A stretch of DNA of 64,000 bases, taken from Cherax quadricarinatus. Lineage: Eukaryota; Arthropoda; Malacostraca; Decapoda; Parastacidae. The position numbers and the translations under genes were made by a program. Of the stretch, positions 41,776 through 52,200 are shown in pieces. Under the pieces are notes generated by a model. The model was not told where the DNA came from. It saw only the letters and a program-made list of their open reading frames with translations, and did no database searches. Position 1 is the stretch's first letter. Every line of letters begins with the position of its first letter. The stretch lies in contig NW_027195549.1 of NCBI RefSeq assembly GCF_038502225.1, positions 103,428-167,427 on the forward strand, in the 5' to 3' direction.

Positions 41776-44700
41776 TCAACGCCCCCGCGGCCCGGTCTGT
41801 GACCAGGCCTCCTGGTGGATCAGCGCCTGATCAACCAGGCTGTTGCTGCTGGCTGCACGCAAACCAACGTACGAGCCACAGCCCGGCTGATCAGGAACTG
41901 ACTTTAGTTGCTTGTCCAGTGCCAGCTTGAAGACTGCCAGGGGTCTGTTGGTAATCCCCCTTATGTGTGCTGGGAGGCAGTTGAACAGTCTCGGGCCCCT
42001 GACACTTATTGTATGGTCTCTTAACGTGCTAGTGACACCCCTGCTTTTCATTGGGGGGATGGTGCATCGTCTGCCAAGTCTTTTGCTTTCGTAGTGAGTG
42101 ATTTTCGTGTGCAAGTTTGGTACTAGTCCCTCTAGGATTTTCCAGGTGTATATAATCATGTATCTCTCCCTCCTGCGTTCCAGGGAATACAGGTTTAGAA
42201 ACCTCAAGCGCTCCCAGTAATTGAGGTGTTTTATCTCCGTTATGCGCGCCGTGAAAGTTCTCTGTACATTTTCTAGGTCGGCAATTTCACCTGCCTTGAA
42301 AGGTGCTGTTAGAGTGCAGCAATATTCCAGCCTAGATAGAACAAGTGACCTGAAGAGTGTCATCATGGGCTTGGCCTCCCTAGTTTTGAAGGTTCTCATT
42401 ATCCATCCTGTCATTTTTCTAGCAGATGCGATTGATACAATGTTATGGTCCTTGAAGGTGAGATCCTCCGACATAATCACTCCTAGGTCTTTGACGTTGG
42501 TGTTTCGCTCTATTTTGTGGCCAGAATTTGTTTTGTACTCTGATGAAGATTTAATTTCCTCATGTTTACCATATCTGAGTAATTGAAATTTCTCATCGTT
42601 GAACTTCATATTGTTTTCTGCAGCCCACTGAAAGATTTGGTTGATGTCCGCCTGGAGCCTTTCAGTGTCTGCAATGGAAGACACTGTCATGCAGATTCGG
42701 GTGTCATCTGCAAAGGAAGACACGGTGCTGTGGCTGACATCCTTGTCTATGTCGGATATGAGGATGAGGAACAAGATGGGAGCTAGTACTGTGCCTTGTG
42801 GGACAGAGCTTTTCACCGTAGCTGCCTCGGACTTTACTCTGTTGACGACTACTCTCTGTGTTCTGTTAGTGAGGAAATTATAGATCCATCGACCGACTTT
42901 TCCTGTTATTCCTTTAGCGCGCATTTTGTGCGCTATTACGCCATGGTCACACTTGTCGAAGGCTTTTGCAAAGTCTGTATATATTACATCTGCATTCTTT
43001 TTGTCTTCTAGTGCATTTAGGACCTTGTCGTAGTGATCCAGTAGTTGAGACAGACAGGAGCGACCTGTTCTAAACCCATGTTGCCCTGGGTTGTGTAACT
43101 GATGGGTTTCTAGATGGGTGGTGATCTTGCTTCTTAGGACCCTTTCAAAGATTTTTATGATATGGGATGTTAGTGCTATTGGTCTGTAGTTCTTTGCTGT
43201 TGCTTTACTGCCCCCTTTGTGGAGTGGGGCTATGTCTGTTGTTTTTAGTAACTGAGGGACGACCCCCGTGTCCATGCTCCCTCTCCATAGGATGGAAAAG
43301 GCTCGTGATAGGGGCTTCTTGCAGTTCTTGATGAACACAGAGTTCCATGAGTCTGGCCCTGGGGCAGAGTGCATGGGCATGTCATTTATCGCCTGTTCGA
43401 AGTCATTTGGCGTCAGGATAACATCGGATAGGCTTGTGTTAGTCAAATTTTGTGGCTCTCTCATAAAAAATTCATTTTGGTCTTCGACTCTCAGTCTGGT
43501 TAGCGGCTTGCTAAAAACTGAGTCATATTGGGACTTGAGTAGCTCACTCATTTCCTTGCTGTCATCTGTGTAGGACCCATCTTGTTTAAGTAGGGGCCCA
43601 ATACTGGACGTTGTTCTCGATTTTGATTTGGCATAGGAGAAGAAATACTTTGGGTTTCTTTCGATTTCATTTATGGCTTTTAGTTCTTCCCGCGATTCCT
43701 GACTCCTAAAGGATTCTTTTAGCTTAAGTTCGATGCTTGCTATTTCTCTGACCAGTGTCTCCCTGCGCATTTCAGATATATTGACCTCTTTTAGCCGCTC
43801 TGTTATTCTTTTCCGTCGCCTGTAAAGGGAGCGCCTGTCTCTTTCTATTTTACATCTACTCCTCCTTTTTCTTAGAGGAATAAGCCTTGTGCATACATCG
43901 AGTGCCACCGAGTTAATCTGTTCTAGGCATAAGTTTGGGTCTGTGTTGCTTAGTATATCTTCCCAGCTTATATCGGTTAGGACTTGGTTTACTTGGTCCC
44001 ACTTTATGTTTTTGTTATTGAAGTTGAATTTGGTGAATGCTCCCTCGTGACTAGTCTCATTTTGTCGGTCTGGGGCTCCATGCATACATGTCTGAACCTC
44101 AATTATGTTGTGATCTGAGTATATTGTTTTTGATATGGTGACATTTCTTATCAGATCATCATTGTTAGTGAAGATGAGGTCTAGTGTATTCTCCAGTCTT
44201 GTAGGCTCTATTATTTGCTGGTTTAAATTGAATTTTGTGCAGAGATTTAAAAGCTCGTGTGAGTGTGAGTTTTCATCAGAGCTGCCTCCTGGTGTTATTA
44301 CTGCAACAATATTATTTGCTATATTCCTCCATTTTAGGTGCCTTAAGTTGAAATCCCCCAGGAGCAAGATGTTGGGTGCAGGAGCTGGAAGATTTTCCAG
44401 ACAGTGGTCAATTTTTAACAGCTGTTCCTGGAATTGCTGGGATGTTGCATCCGGAGGCTTGTAGACTACCACAATGACTAGGTTTTGGTTCTCGACCTTT
44501 ACTGCTAAAACTTCCACTACGTCATTTGAGGCATTAAGCAGTTCTGTGCAAACAAGTGACTCTGCAATGTACAGGCCAACCCCCCCCTTTTGCCTGTTCA
44601 CTCTGTCACATCTGTATAGGTTGTAACCTGGGATCCATACTTCGTTGTCCAAGTGATCCTTTATGTGGGTCTCAGTGAAAGCCGCGAACATTGCCTTTGC

Positions 44701-44868
44701 CTCTGCAAGCAGTCCACGGATGAAAGGTATTTTGTTGTTTGTAGCTGGCTTTAGACCCTGTATATTTGCAAAGAAGAATGTTATCGGACTGGTGGTATTG
44801 TTGGTACTGGGGGGGGATTTTTTTTCCGGCATTAGTATCTGTATCTGTTGGTTTGGAGTGGAGGCCAT
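41776..44868 (-). CDS. LINE-C ORF2, endonuclease and reverse transcriptase, 1030 aa
   Basis: I start it at ATG 44868 (MASTPNQQIQ); the frame is open slightly upstream from a GTG. APE-type endonuclease in about residues 25-250: ANIQG, FTETHIK, RQKGGVGLYI, VYKPPD, LLGDFNLRHL, EPTRLENTLDLIF, YSDHNII. RT in about 540-790: APLHKGGSKATAKNYRP, YTDFAKAFDKCDH, SVPQGTVLAPILF, FADDTR (719-723), VKDLGVIMS. A conserved C-terminal region follows (CR1-like). It nicks target DNA and primes reverse transcription. The start overlaps ORF1 by 37 bp. No frame break, so it could be functional. Confidence 0.88.
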   Translation of the reverse strand: MASTPNQQIQILMPEKKSPPSTNNTTSPITFFFANIQGLKPATNNKIPFIRGLLAEAKAMFAAFTETHIKDHLDNEVWIPGYNLYRCDRVNRQKGGVGLYIAESLVCTELLNASNDVVEVLAVKVENQNLVIVVVYKPPDATSQQFQEQLLKIDHCLENLPAPAPNILLLGDFNLRHLKWRNIANNIVAVITPGGSSDENSHSHELLNLCTKFNLNQQIIEPTRLENTLDLIFTNNDDLIRNVTISKTIYSDHNIIEVQTCMHGAPDRQNETSHEGAFTKFNFNNKNIKWDQVNQVLTDISWEDILSNTDPNLCLEQINSVALDVCTRLIPLRKRRSRCKIERDRRSLYRRRKRITERLKEVNISEMRRETLVREIASIELKLKESFRSQESREELKAINEIERNPKYFFSYAKSKSRTTSSIGPLLKQDGSYTDDSKEMSELLKSQYDSVFSKPLTRLRVEDQNEFFMREPQNLTNTSLSDVILTPNDFEQAINDMPMHSAPGPDSWNSVFIKNCKKPLSRAFSILWRGSMDTGVVPQLLKTTDIAPLHKGGSKATAKNYRPIALTSHIIKIFERVLRSKITTHLETHQLHNPGQHGFRTGRSCLSQLLDHYDKVLNALEDKKNADVIYTDFAKAFDKCDHGVIAHKMRAKGITGKVGRWIYNFLTNRTQRVVVNRVKSEAATVKSSVPQGTVLAPILFLILISDIDKDVSHSTVSSFADDTRICMTVSSIADTERLQADINQIFQWAAENNMKFNDEKFQLLRYGKHEEIKSSSEYKTNSGHKIERNTNVKDLGVIMSEDLTFKDHNIVSIASARKMTGWIMRTFKTREAKPMMTLFRSLVLSRLEYCCTLTAPFKAGEIADLENVQRTFTARITEIKHLNYWERLRFLNLYSLERRRERYMIIYTWKILEGLVPNLHTKITHYESKRLGRRCTIPPMKSRGVTSTLRDHTISVRGPRLFNCLPAHIRGITNRPLAVFKLALDKQLKSVPDQPGCGSYVGLRAASSNSLVDQALIHQEAWSQTGPRGR

Positions 44869-46235
44869 CGACTGTGGTTCCACTCCAGGAATGACTGGAT
44901 TTGGTGTACGATTTCTGCCATTTCCTGCCAGTTTTTTTTCCTTCCTGGCACTAAAAAACCTCTCCCTCTTGAGTGGCTGTGGCTACCCAGGTTTTCCCAT
45001 GGCCTGGATGTTTTGTATCTTTTTGTCCCCTTTAGATGGTATGCCTGGCAATTTAAGTTATAGCACAGTCTTTCCTGTACTGAAGAGGTACACATTTCAG
45101 GGTGAAAAAGCTTACAGGAAGGGAGTTTGCATTTTCCTGTTTTCATATGGGCATGGCATTTTCTAGGGTGGTCATAGTTGCATGTCCCATCTGTTTTTCC
45201 AGATTTCCCATGCCAGCAGATACCAAGTGCATAGTATGTGCACAGGCTTGGTTTCCGCTTGCCTTGGGTTTCTGTGACTGTATTCCCTGTTGGTGCATGT
45301 TTCCCTGTCTTACTTCTATCCTCCCTAGCACCAACAATGGAGCTCCCACCAGTTGTTTTTGGTAATTTATCCTCACTATTGCTATTGGAGTCCTCTTGTT
45401 TGCTATTTCCTGCGGTATTTCTAGTTTGCAATATTGGTTTTATCTTATCTTTGACTACACTTGTTTCCCTACTATGGCTCCTGTCCCCTATGAGATCATT
45501 TATATGTATTCCTTCCTGCGTATAATTCCCGACTACCTGGACAATATCTCCAGCTTCACCATTTCTGTCTCCCAGGACAGTATCTCCAGCTTCACCATTT
45601 CTGTCTCCCAGGACAGCACCTCCAGCTTCACCATTACTGTCTCCCAGGACAGTATCTCCAGCTTCACCATTTCTGTCTCCCAGGACAGCACCTCCAGCTT
45701 CACCATTTCTGTCTCCCAGGACAGTATCTCCAGCTTCACCATTTCTGTCTCCCAGGACAGCACCTCCAGCTTCACCATTACTGTCTCCCAGGACAGCACC
45801 TCCAGCTTCACCATTACTGTCTCCCAGGACAGCACCTCCAGCTTCACCATTACTGTCTCCCAGGACAGCACTATCAGCCCCACATTTACTGACTACCAGG
45901 ACATCACCTCCAGCCTTACAGTTTATGACTACATGGCCAGTATCAAGGGCAGTACCATTCAGCCCAGACATTTTATGTTCCCATCTGTTGTAGAAAGCTT
46001 CCAGGTTTTCTATGAAAGCAGCTTTGATGTTGTCCTCTTTTAATACCCTTGTGATTTTAGTCCACAGATTTTCCTCATTTGAGCATACCCAAAAACACTT
46101 CTCTGTTTTAATACTGCTTGTAGCTAGTTCTGGGATATCTGCACAAGGGGCGTGACACCAATTTCCACAAAAATGACAATTTATCCATGTGGAAGCCCGT
46201 TTGTTTGACTGACCACAGACTACACAGGGCTTCAT
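44832..46235 (-). CDS. LINE-C ORF1: PHD-like finger, 12-residue repeats, CCCH fingers, 467 aa
   Basis: Starts at ATG 46235. Residues 2-52 form a PHD-like zinc finger (CVVCGQS, CHFCGNWCHAPC, CFWVCS). Residues about 116-225 are nine copies of a 12-residue unit (GDSNGEAGGAVL and variants). The region 340-430 has three CCCH-type fingers (CTYYALGIC...CNYDH, CHAHMKTGKCKLPSCKLFH, CTSSVQERLC...CQAYH). The protein is expected to bind LINE RNA (inference from ORF1 position and fingers). The stop lies inside the start of ORF2, in another frame, which suggests coupled translation. Confidence 0.8.
   Translation of the reverse strand: MKPCVVCGQSNKRASTWINCHFCGNWCHAPCADIPELATSSIKTEKCFWVCSNEENLWTKITRVLKEDNIKAAFIENLEAFYNRWEHKMSGLNGTALDTGHVVINCKAGGDVLVVSKCGADSAVLGDSNGEAGGAVLGDSNGEAGGAVLGDSNGEAGGAVLGDRNGEAGDTVLGDRNGEAGGAVLGDRNGEAGDTVLGDSNGEAGGAVLGDRNGEAGDTVLGDRNGEAGDIVQVVGNYTQEGIHINDLIGDRSHSRETSVVKDKIKPILQTRNTAGNSKQEDSNSNSEDKLPKTTGGSSIVGAREDRSKTGKHAPTGNTVTETQGKRKPSLCTYYALGICWHGKSGKTDGTCNYDHPRKCHAHMKTGKCKLPSCKLFHPEMCTSSVQERLCYNLNCQAYHLKGTKRYKTSRPWENLGSHSHSRGRGFLVPGRKKNWQEMAEIVHQIQSFLEWNHSRWPPLQTNRYRY
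45541..45885 (-). repeat. 36-bp coding minisatellite in LINE-C ORF1
   Basis: Nine tandem 36-bp units (plus strand: TCCAGCTTCACCATT.CTGTC, then TCCCAGGACAG). They keep the reading frame. Units alternate GDSN/GDRN and GGAVL/GDTVL, indicating recent unit duplication by slippage. Confidence 0.92.
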
Positions 46236-46731
46236 AATGATTTGAATGGTTGATTTACTGCAAATTCTACTAGCAACCTCTTGAAAATTCTATTAATAAC
46301 CTTAAATGAAGCTCTAGCTATTTGTATTTCTGTTTCTAACTCTTTTTGTATATTGGACAGCTTACCGTCACGTTCCTGATTTTTAATGTTTGTGTTTATA
46401 GGGCGCCTACAACCCCATCCGTTTACAGTCTGCTTTATTGTCCAACGAAACTGTTTGAAACCAGTCCCGGGTTCGGACCAGTCAAGGGTTCGGACCAGGC
46501 AAGGGTTCGGGCCAGACGATCTGCTCTGATCAGTGGGTCACTTATTTAAAACATACTGGTCGGTGATTTGAGCTAACACATGAAGGATCTACTGGAAATT
46601 ATCTACCCGAGTAATATGTGATTTGACTGATACAAAAGTATAACTTGCGTGTTGAAGAGCCGGTGATATCTGGCAGCTCCTACAATGACGAACGGTCACC
46701 TCCTTGTTTATCAATCGCTGTATCTGGCTTT

Positions 46732-46771
<40 letters not shown>

Positions 46772-47545
46772 CTTTTTTCCGTCTCCACCACAATAAATGC
46801 TATATTATCACTATAGTTGACTGGTGCAAATTTTGGAGGAAGGACGCTTTTTCTGTAGTAATAATTGCTTCTCGTTGTGTATATTGCGACTGCTGGTAAC
46901 TACAGGTTATATGAAATTCACAGTAACGTCTCGTATTTCAAGAAAAAGAAACTAATGAAAGTCACTCCACTCCACTAAGTACCATTATAATACTGGTTAG
47001 TTGCTACTACAACACTGTATTCTGCTAATCACTGGTATCACTAGTTATATGCGAGTACACTGGCAAGCCAGGAAGATTATTAAAAACAGCTGACCTGTGG
47101 TAAGTTCTGGCGACTTCTGGCACCTGCCTCTATAGGCTTATCACTTCATTTACAAATTCACCTGTTTTCAAATGACACTTTAGCCTTTATCATCAATATA
47201 CTAGGGAGCCCCTGTAGTATACACTATACACTATGTATACTCAATGTTATCAGGGAGACTTTCTTTCCTCTGACATGAAAAGTTCAATTATTATTTTTTT
47301 CCACACGGGACAGGCCTATGATTCCCCTCTGGCAGTAAACTCTGCTAGTGCACACTAATTCTCCTTTTTTGACTCAGTATATAATGTTTTCCGCCCAAGA
47401 TTTGTTCCAGGCGCTAGAGGGATGTATCGTATAGGATTGATGACACAAATTAAAGTTCTAGCACGTAAGAGCGACCGTGAAAACACGAAAAACCCGGAGC
47501 ACAACGAGGCACGCTGACACGCTGACAGTATTGAACGGTCTTAGG
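46236..47545 (-). promoter_or_regulatory. LINE-C 5' UTR with internal promoter expected
   Basis: 1.3 kb upstream of ORF1 without a long frame. It contains a T run of about 38 (46734-46771) and three related GGGTTCGG.CCAG motifs at 46468-46515. LINEs of this type carry an RNA polymerase II promoter here (family knowledge); no element could be assigned from sequence. Confidence 0.4.
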
Positions 47546-48812
47546 CCAAATAAAGACTGGCAACAGACCACTGTATGGTGAATTTTGTTTGTCTGTTGTC
47601 AGACAACTCATAATGAAGTACCAGGTAACAACACCTGCTATACAACATGGTCCTCGAATTCCTCAGGATATACCCAAGCGTTTGAGGAGAGAATGTGATC
47701 ATTTCATAATACAGCTTCCTTCAACTCAGAAGAAATTTGCTCAGAAGAGATGCATTGTCTGTGCACAAACAAAACGACGGCAACAAAGACGCAAAGACAC
47801 TCGGTTTATGTGTGAGGAATGTAAGGTGCCTCTGTGCATGGTGCCTTGTTTCAAGGAGTTCCACAAGCTCCAGCAGTTTTAAAACCATGTCCAGTGATTG
47901 TAAATATGTAAATATATGATAGAACATTAGTATTATACAATATTTGTGCATGTTTATTGTAATAAACAACAGTGGTAAACAATAATATGATAATAACTTT
48001 GGTGCGGTTATTGTGTTCAATACAGTGAGTTTATATATATACATTATATACAGTATTGGTCTCTCAGGCCCCAAATGTTAGTAGGAATAGAAAAAAATTG
48101 GAAAAGAAAAGAAAAAACAACTAAAACCACAAAATAATGTAATGCGCGTATGTGGAATTCGTCGATGTTGCCGCCACCACATCATTTTTGACAAACTTCT
48201 TGGCACTGTATCTCGGTAAGTACTGATCAGATTTTTTTTTTCTTTTGTCTTATTACCTTCACAAAAATATGCTCTTTAATTCTGTAAGAAAAAATATTTT
48301 TTTTTTTTTTTTCAAAATTTCTTGGACACTGGAGTACCACTTCAGATTTTGGCCTTGGACCCTGAAAGGGTTAAAGGATAGATAGTCACTATGATATGAA
48401 ATTAACCTGAGAGTAGGATTTGCCTTATAGCATAATGTTTGAGCAATTAATATCACAAAAATAATTATTATTTGAGATAGATGATACTAGCTAGTGAAAG
48501 ATGGTACAAGGAATTGCACAGTAGTGTAGTAGGAACATACACTAGTTGCTAATTTGTAGTTTGGGAGCAAAGGGAAAATTTGGTAAGATTATAATAAAAT
48601 TATAACAGTGCTTAATTAGGAATAATTTGTAATACAAATATTATTATAGAGTATCTTATTATCAAATAATAAATTGTGAATGGGAGATCTGGGAAGATAA
48701 CACAAACTGAGTCACACAAGGAACTGTGTGGGACACATGGGATATTGAGGTAGTAAATACTATCCAGGAGGTGATTGTACAGGGATTAATTCAATAATGA
48801 TATAATAACATA

Positions 48813-48980
48813 GTACAAGAGATGCCAGAAACAGCTCTGGACAAGTATTTAGTGCCACAGGTGTACAGTGACTCTCAAGCTGGTCCTAGTGGCATTAAGG
48901 AACAGAGATAAGAAGTAACTCCAGAAAAGCACTTGGTACCTGAGGTGTTGATGGAAGGGGATTCCCTTCCAAATAGTAAC
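48813..48980 (+). pseudogene. Tigger2 transposase C-terminal tail
   Basis: After LINE-B copy 2 the Tigger tail resumes: GCCAGAAACAGCTCTGG, then SDSQAGPSGIKEQR, a TAA, EVTPEKHLVPEVLMEGDS and SNN-like codons before LINE-A. It matches the tail of the miniature ORFs (DSQAGPSGIKRRREVTPEKD). It lies between two LINE insertions and joins 26651 in order. Confidence 0.7.
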
Positions 48981-49008
48981 TAAGTAAGTAAGTAAGTAAG
49001 TAAGTAAG
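48981..49008. repeat. TAAG repeat, LINE-A 3' tail
   Basis: Seven units of TAAG (complement CTTA) end LINE-A in place of poly(A). Confidence 0.9.
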
Positions 49009-49293
49009 TTTATTCAGGTATACACAAATACAGTTACATAGAATTATCATACATAGCAGCATATGTGTAGAGAACCTAGGATAACCCAAAAAAGTCAGAC
49101 AGAGTGACTTATTTCCATTGGGGTCCTTTTACCTTATTATTATAGTATAAAGGTTATAATATTTTCTTATTATTCTACAATGAAGATAACATCTTATTAT
49201 CATACTAAAAAGACTATCTGCTACACCAAGGTCATTAAGACTATCTACAATACGAGGGTCATTACAAGGAATAAGGTAAAATTTACACGTATG

Positions 49294-52200
49294 TTAGCTA
49301 AAAAATAGAAAATCATTCCCCTCCCTTTCTGTAGCTACATTCATCAGACACCTTTTGGCACTCTTCTTGAACTGGTTCACGCTATGACTGGCTTTGACAT
49401 GTGCGGGTAGTCTGTTCCATTCCTTTATTGCTGTACAATAAAAGGTGTTTGAAGCCTGGCCACTGACTGTGGGTACTACAAAGTTGTGCTCTCTCCCCCT
49501 AGTACTATGATTGCTTTGGTTCCCAACCTTGACAAAATTGACAGCAAGATATTCTGGACATTGTTTGTGAGCAATTTTATAAACATGATTTAGCTTCAGT
49601 TGTTTTACTCTGTCTTCAACATTCAGCATATCCAACTGCTGTAATTCTTCCTGGCCTACATGTTCTCTTGGTCCCAGCCCCAGGATGAATCTTACGATTT
49701 TGTTCTGGGTGATTTGCAGTCTATCTTTCAGTTTTTTTGTCAAGGCAGAGTACCAAGAAGAGCAAGCGTAATCCATATGGCATTGTATAAGGGCTAGACA
49801 TAGGGTCCTGCGAGCCTCAGTAGGTAGACACTGTGCTTGTCTATACAGGAACTTCAGTTTGGCATTCGCTTTCTTTACTACACTGTTCCCTATCAATTCT
49901 CCTGACATGCATGGGTCAAAGGGGATTCCCAAATATTTTACTGATGAAACCAAAGTGATGGGCTCCCCATTACATTGAACATTAAAATTATTTACCCTTC
50001 TCAGTTTATGTTTCGTGCCAAAGAGAATGGCTTCAGTTTTCCCTAGGTGTAATGATAGTTTGTTGTCTACTAACCATTTGCTGCAGGACTCCAGTTCCAG
50101 TGTTAAAACATTAGCAATATCTTGTGGGTCTTTACCTGACACTAACAGAGCACTGTCATCTGCATACAGTAGGAGTTTGCACTTGACACTGATAGGCATA
50201 TCATTGACATAACATAAGAATAATAAGGGACCCAGAATACTACCTTGGGGAACTCCACATGTTATCGGCAGGGGTTCTGATTCTGTTTTGTTGATTTTGA
50301 CTATTTGTCTCCTGTTGCTAAGGTAGGACTTAAACCAGTCTACAGAACCTATACCAATAGCTTGAAGTTTATTACATAATATATTGTGGTTGACAGTATC
50401 GAAGGCCTTTTGCAGGTCTAAGGTTACCATGCCTATGAGGTTCCCCTTTGACATTTCAGTTCTCAGGTAATCCATCAGATTAATAAGGGAGGTGTCGGTT
50501 GAGTAGGATCTTCTAAAGCCCGATTGATAGCTATGGAGAATGTTGTTGTCATTAAGGTACTTAACTACTTGAGAATACACCGCCCTCTCTAGAATTTTAG
50601 ATATTATACTGAGTATACTAACAGGCCTATAGTTGCTTACATCAGACCTACTATTTTTCTTGAAGATAGGAGTGACTCTGGCCTCCTTGAACCCCTCCGG
50701 TACTGTATTAGTGGTGATTGATAGATTTATTATGTGAGCAATAGGGATTGACAGTTCAGAAGCACCATCTTTTAGGAACTTAGACGGGATGTTATCAGGG
50801 CCTGTGCTCTTAGTTGGGTTTAACCTGCTTAGTTCTTTTTGAATAAAGTCATGAGATACACTTACTAGTTGACAACTGTTTGGGGTTACCCCTTTATTGG
50901 TATAGTATGTTTGAAACTTATCAGAGTCTGTGTTAAAGGTATTTGATGCAGCTGGTAGTTTACTTACTAGTGTTGATGCAACAGATGTGTAGTAGGAATT
51001 AAAGCAATTTGCCACCTTAGATGTTTCGTGGCATACCTCATTATCGATAGTGAGTACTATGTTAGACCTATCTACTGGCTTATGGCTATACCCCAACTGT
51101 TTTAGTTGTTGCCAGAGCTTTCTGGGGTTATGCTTATACTCTTCAATTTTTGAGCAGTAGTGCTTTGCCTTTGCTCCTTTTATAAGTCTCTGTACTCTGT
51201 TCCTCACCCTTTGGAATTCATTTAGTGCTGCAATATCCTGTCTGTTTGCTTTAAATCTTTTTAGCAGCTGGTCTCTGAATTTCATATTATCTAATATCTC
51301 AGTATTCATCCAGGGTTCAGTTCTTCGTTTAATCCTAACCTCTTTAACTGGTGCAATATTATCAAGGATGGTAGTGAACATTGTTTTGAATTTTTCCCAG
51401 GCATCGTTTACGTCCGTGCAACTTGTTATCTCTGTCCAGTCACAATTGTGTAGCCTATTTACCAGTGTTTCTTTACTGTAGTTTCTAGTTGACCTCATTT
51501 TTATTGTCCTGTGTAGGCCTATCCTATCCCTAGTTATTTTCCTGGTGCAGTAAATGATGAAATGATCACTAAGACCTGTGGTAATGACGCCTGACTGACT
51601 AATGTTCTCAGAGCGGTTACAAAGTATGTGGTCAATTAGGGTGGCTGAGAACTGTGTGATCCGGGTTGGAGTATTAATTAGTTGAGTGTAACTATTTAAT
51701 CCTAGAATTTGCTTATACCTTTTGCATAGCCCGTTATTTTGCTGCTGAAAACAGATATTAAAGTCGCCCAGTATTATTGTCTCGCAATTGTTTTCAACTC
51801 CGGACAAGACTCTGGAAAAGTCTTCTAAGAACTGGTCCTGGGTAGGAGGGCGGTAACTAGTTCCTACTAAGATGGGTTTGGTCTTAGGAAGCAGCACTTC
51901 AAACCATAGAATCTCCAGTTTATTGTTATTTAAATCAGGTCTTGGGTTGTAAGCTAAGTCATTTCTAATGTAGGCACATACTCCACCACCCTTTCTGTTC
52001 CTATCTAAGCGTTTTATATTGTAACCATCTATTTTGACCTCGTCGTCAGTCACCGTATCATCCAACCAAGATTCAGAGATGGTTATAACTGCCGCCCTAA
52101 TTTTGTTAGCTAGAATCCTAATCTCTGCCAATTTAGGAAGAAGTGATCTTGCATTGACATGAATAAAGTGAAGGCCTGTTTTCATAAAACAATCATAATC

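Larger units (their letters stand above)
41747..47545 (-). mobile_element. LINE-C, full-length CR1-like LINE
   Basis: It is bounded by piggyBac P2 on both sides: ATGTACC before, CCAAATAAAG after, against ATGTACCAAATAAAG in P1. At most the two bases CC are duplicated. 5' UTR 46236-47545, ORF1 44832-46235, ORF2 41776-44868, and a very short 3' UTR ending in CCAGGTAAACTCCA (minus strand) without poly(A). Both ORFs are open. Fragments of the family: 12116-12174 and 29877-30415. About 5.8 kb. Confidence 0.88.
39533..47882 (+). pseudogene. P2 piggyBac transposase in three pieces
   Basis: Piece 1 (39533-40099): MPRRKSALTPRKIGTL to the acidic region. Piece 2 (40389-41746): from the MRDSPGHAGTHAAD region through VIDESLILFKG, YTDNWYTSP and LVDKCDMQ to NMY. 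Piece 3 (47546-47882): from QIKTGN through SVVRQLIMKYQ to the zinc finger (CIVCAQ, CEECKVP) and the terminal QQF. Joined in thought, the order and residues equal those of P1, with all catalytic Asp residues present. It is disabled only by the two insertions. Confidence 0.88.
39318..48370 (+). mobile_element. piggyBac element P2, near-identical to P1, broken by SINE-1 and LINE-C
   Basis: CCCTTTCAGGGTCCGTCCC at 39318 and GGACCCTGAAAGGG ending at 48370, with TTAA on both sides (39314-39317, 48371-48374). Its own sequence (39318-40099, 40389-41746, 47546-48370) is about 2.97 kb, like P1. Differences from P1 are few throughout, including the UTRs, so both moved recently. SINE-1 and LINE-C inserted afterwards. 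Confidence 0.92.
26652..48812 (-). mobile_element. LINE-B copy 2, split by piggyBac, MITE, Penelope and nested elements
   Basis: LINE-B on the minus strand. The 3' tail with TTTA repeats is 26652-26839. The 3' UTR continues at 33005-33231 and 33642-33660. The ORF2 C-terminus is 33660-33881, more ORF2 is 36735-38800, and the 5' region is 38801-39317 plus 48371-48812. Insertions: 26840-27691, 27696-33001, 33232-33641, 33882-36734 and 39318-48370. Tigger2 flanks it: ...GTCTTGGCCCATTTT at 26651 and GATGCCAGAAACAGC at 48813. The 5' region (about 950 bp) shows no gene. Confidence 0.7.

Noticed and set aside
41776..44883. LINE-C ORF2 starting at 44883
   Set aside because: The codon there is GTG. 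The first ATG is at 44868, which I use.
45541..45885. Regular 36-bp repeats resembling a CRISPR array
   Set aside because: There are no unique spacers. The units are contiguous and coding.
45396..46043. Frames rich in SSFTISVSQD repeats, and an opposite-frame repeat protein
   Set aside because: Shadows of the 36-bp minisatellite of LINE-C ORF1. The minus-strand frame with zinc fingers is the real one.
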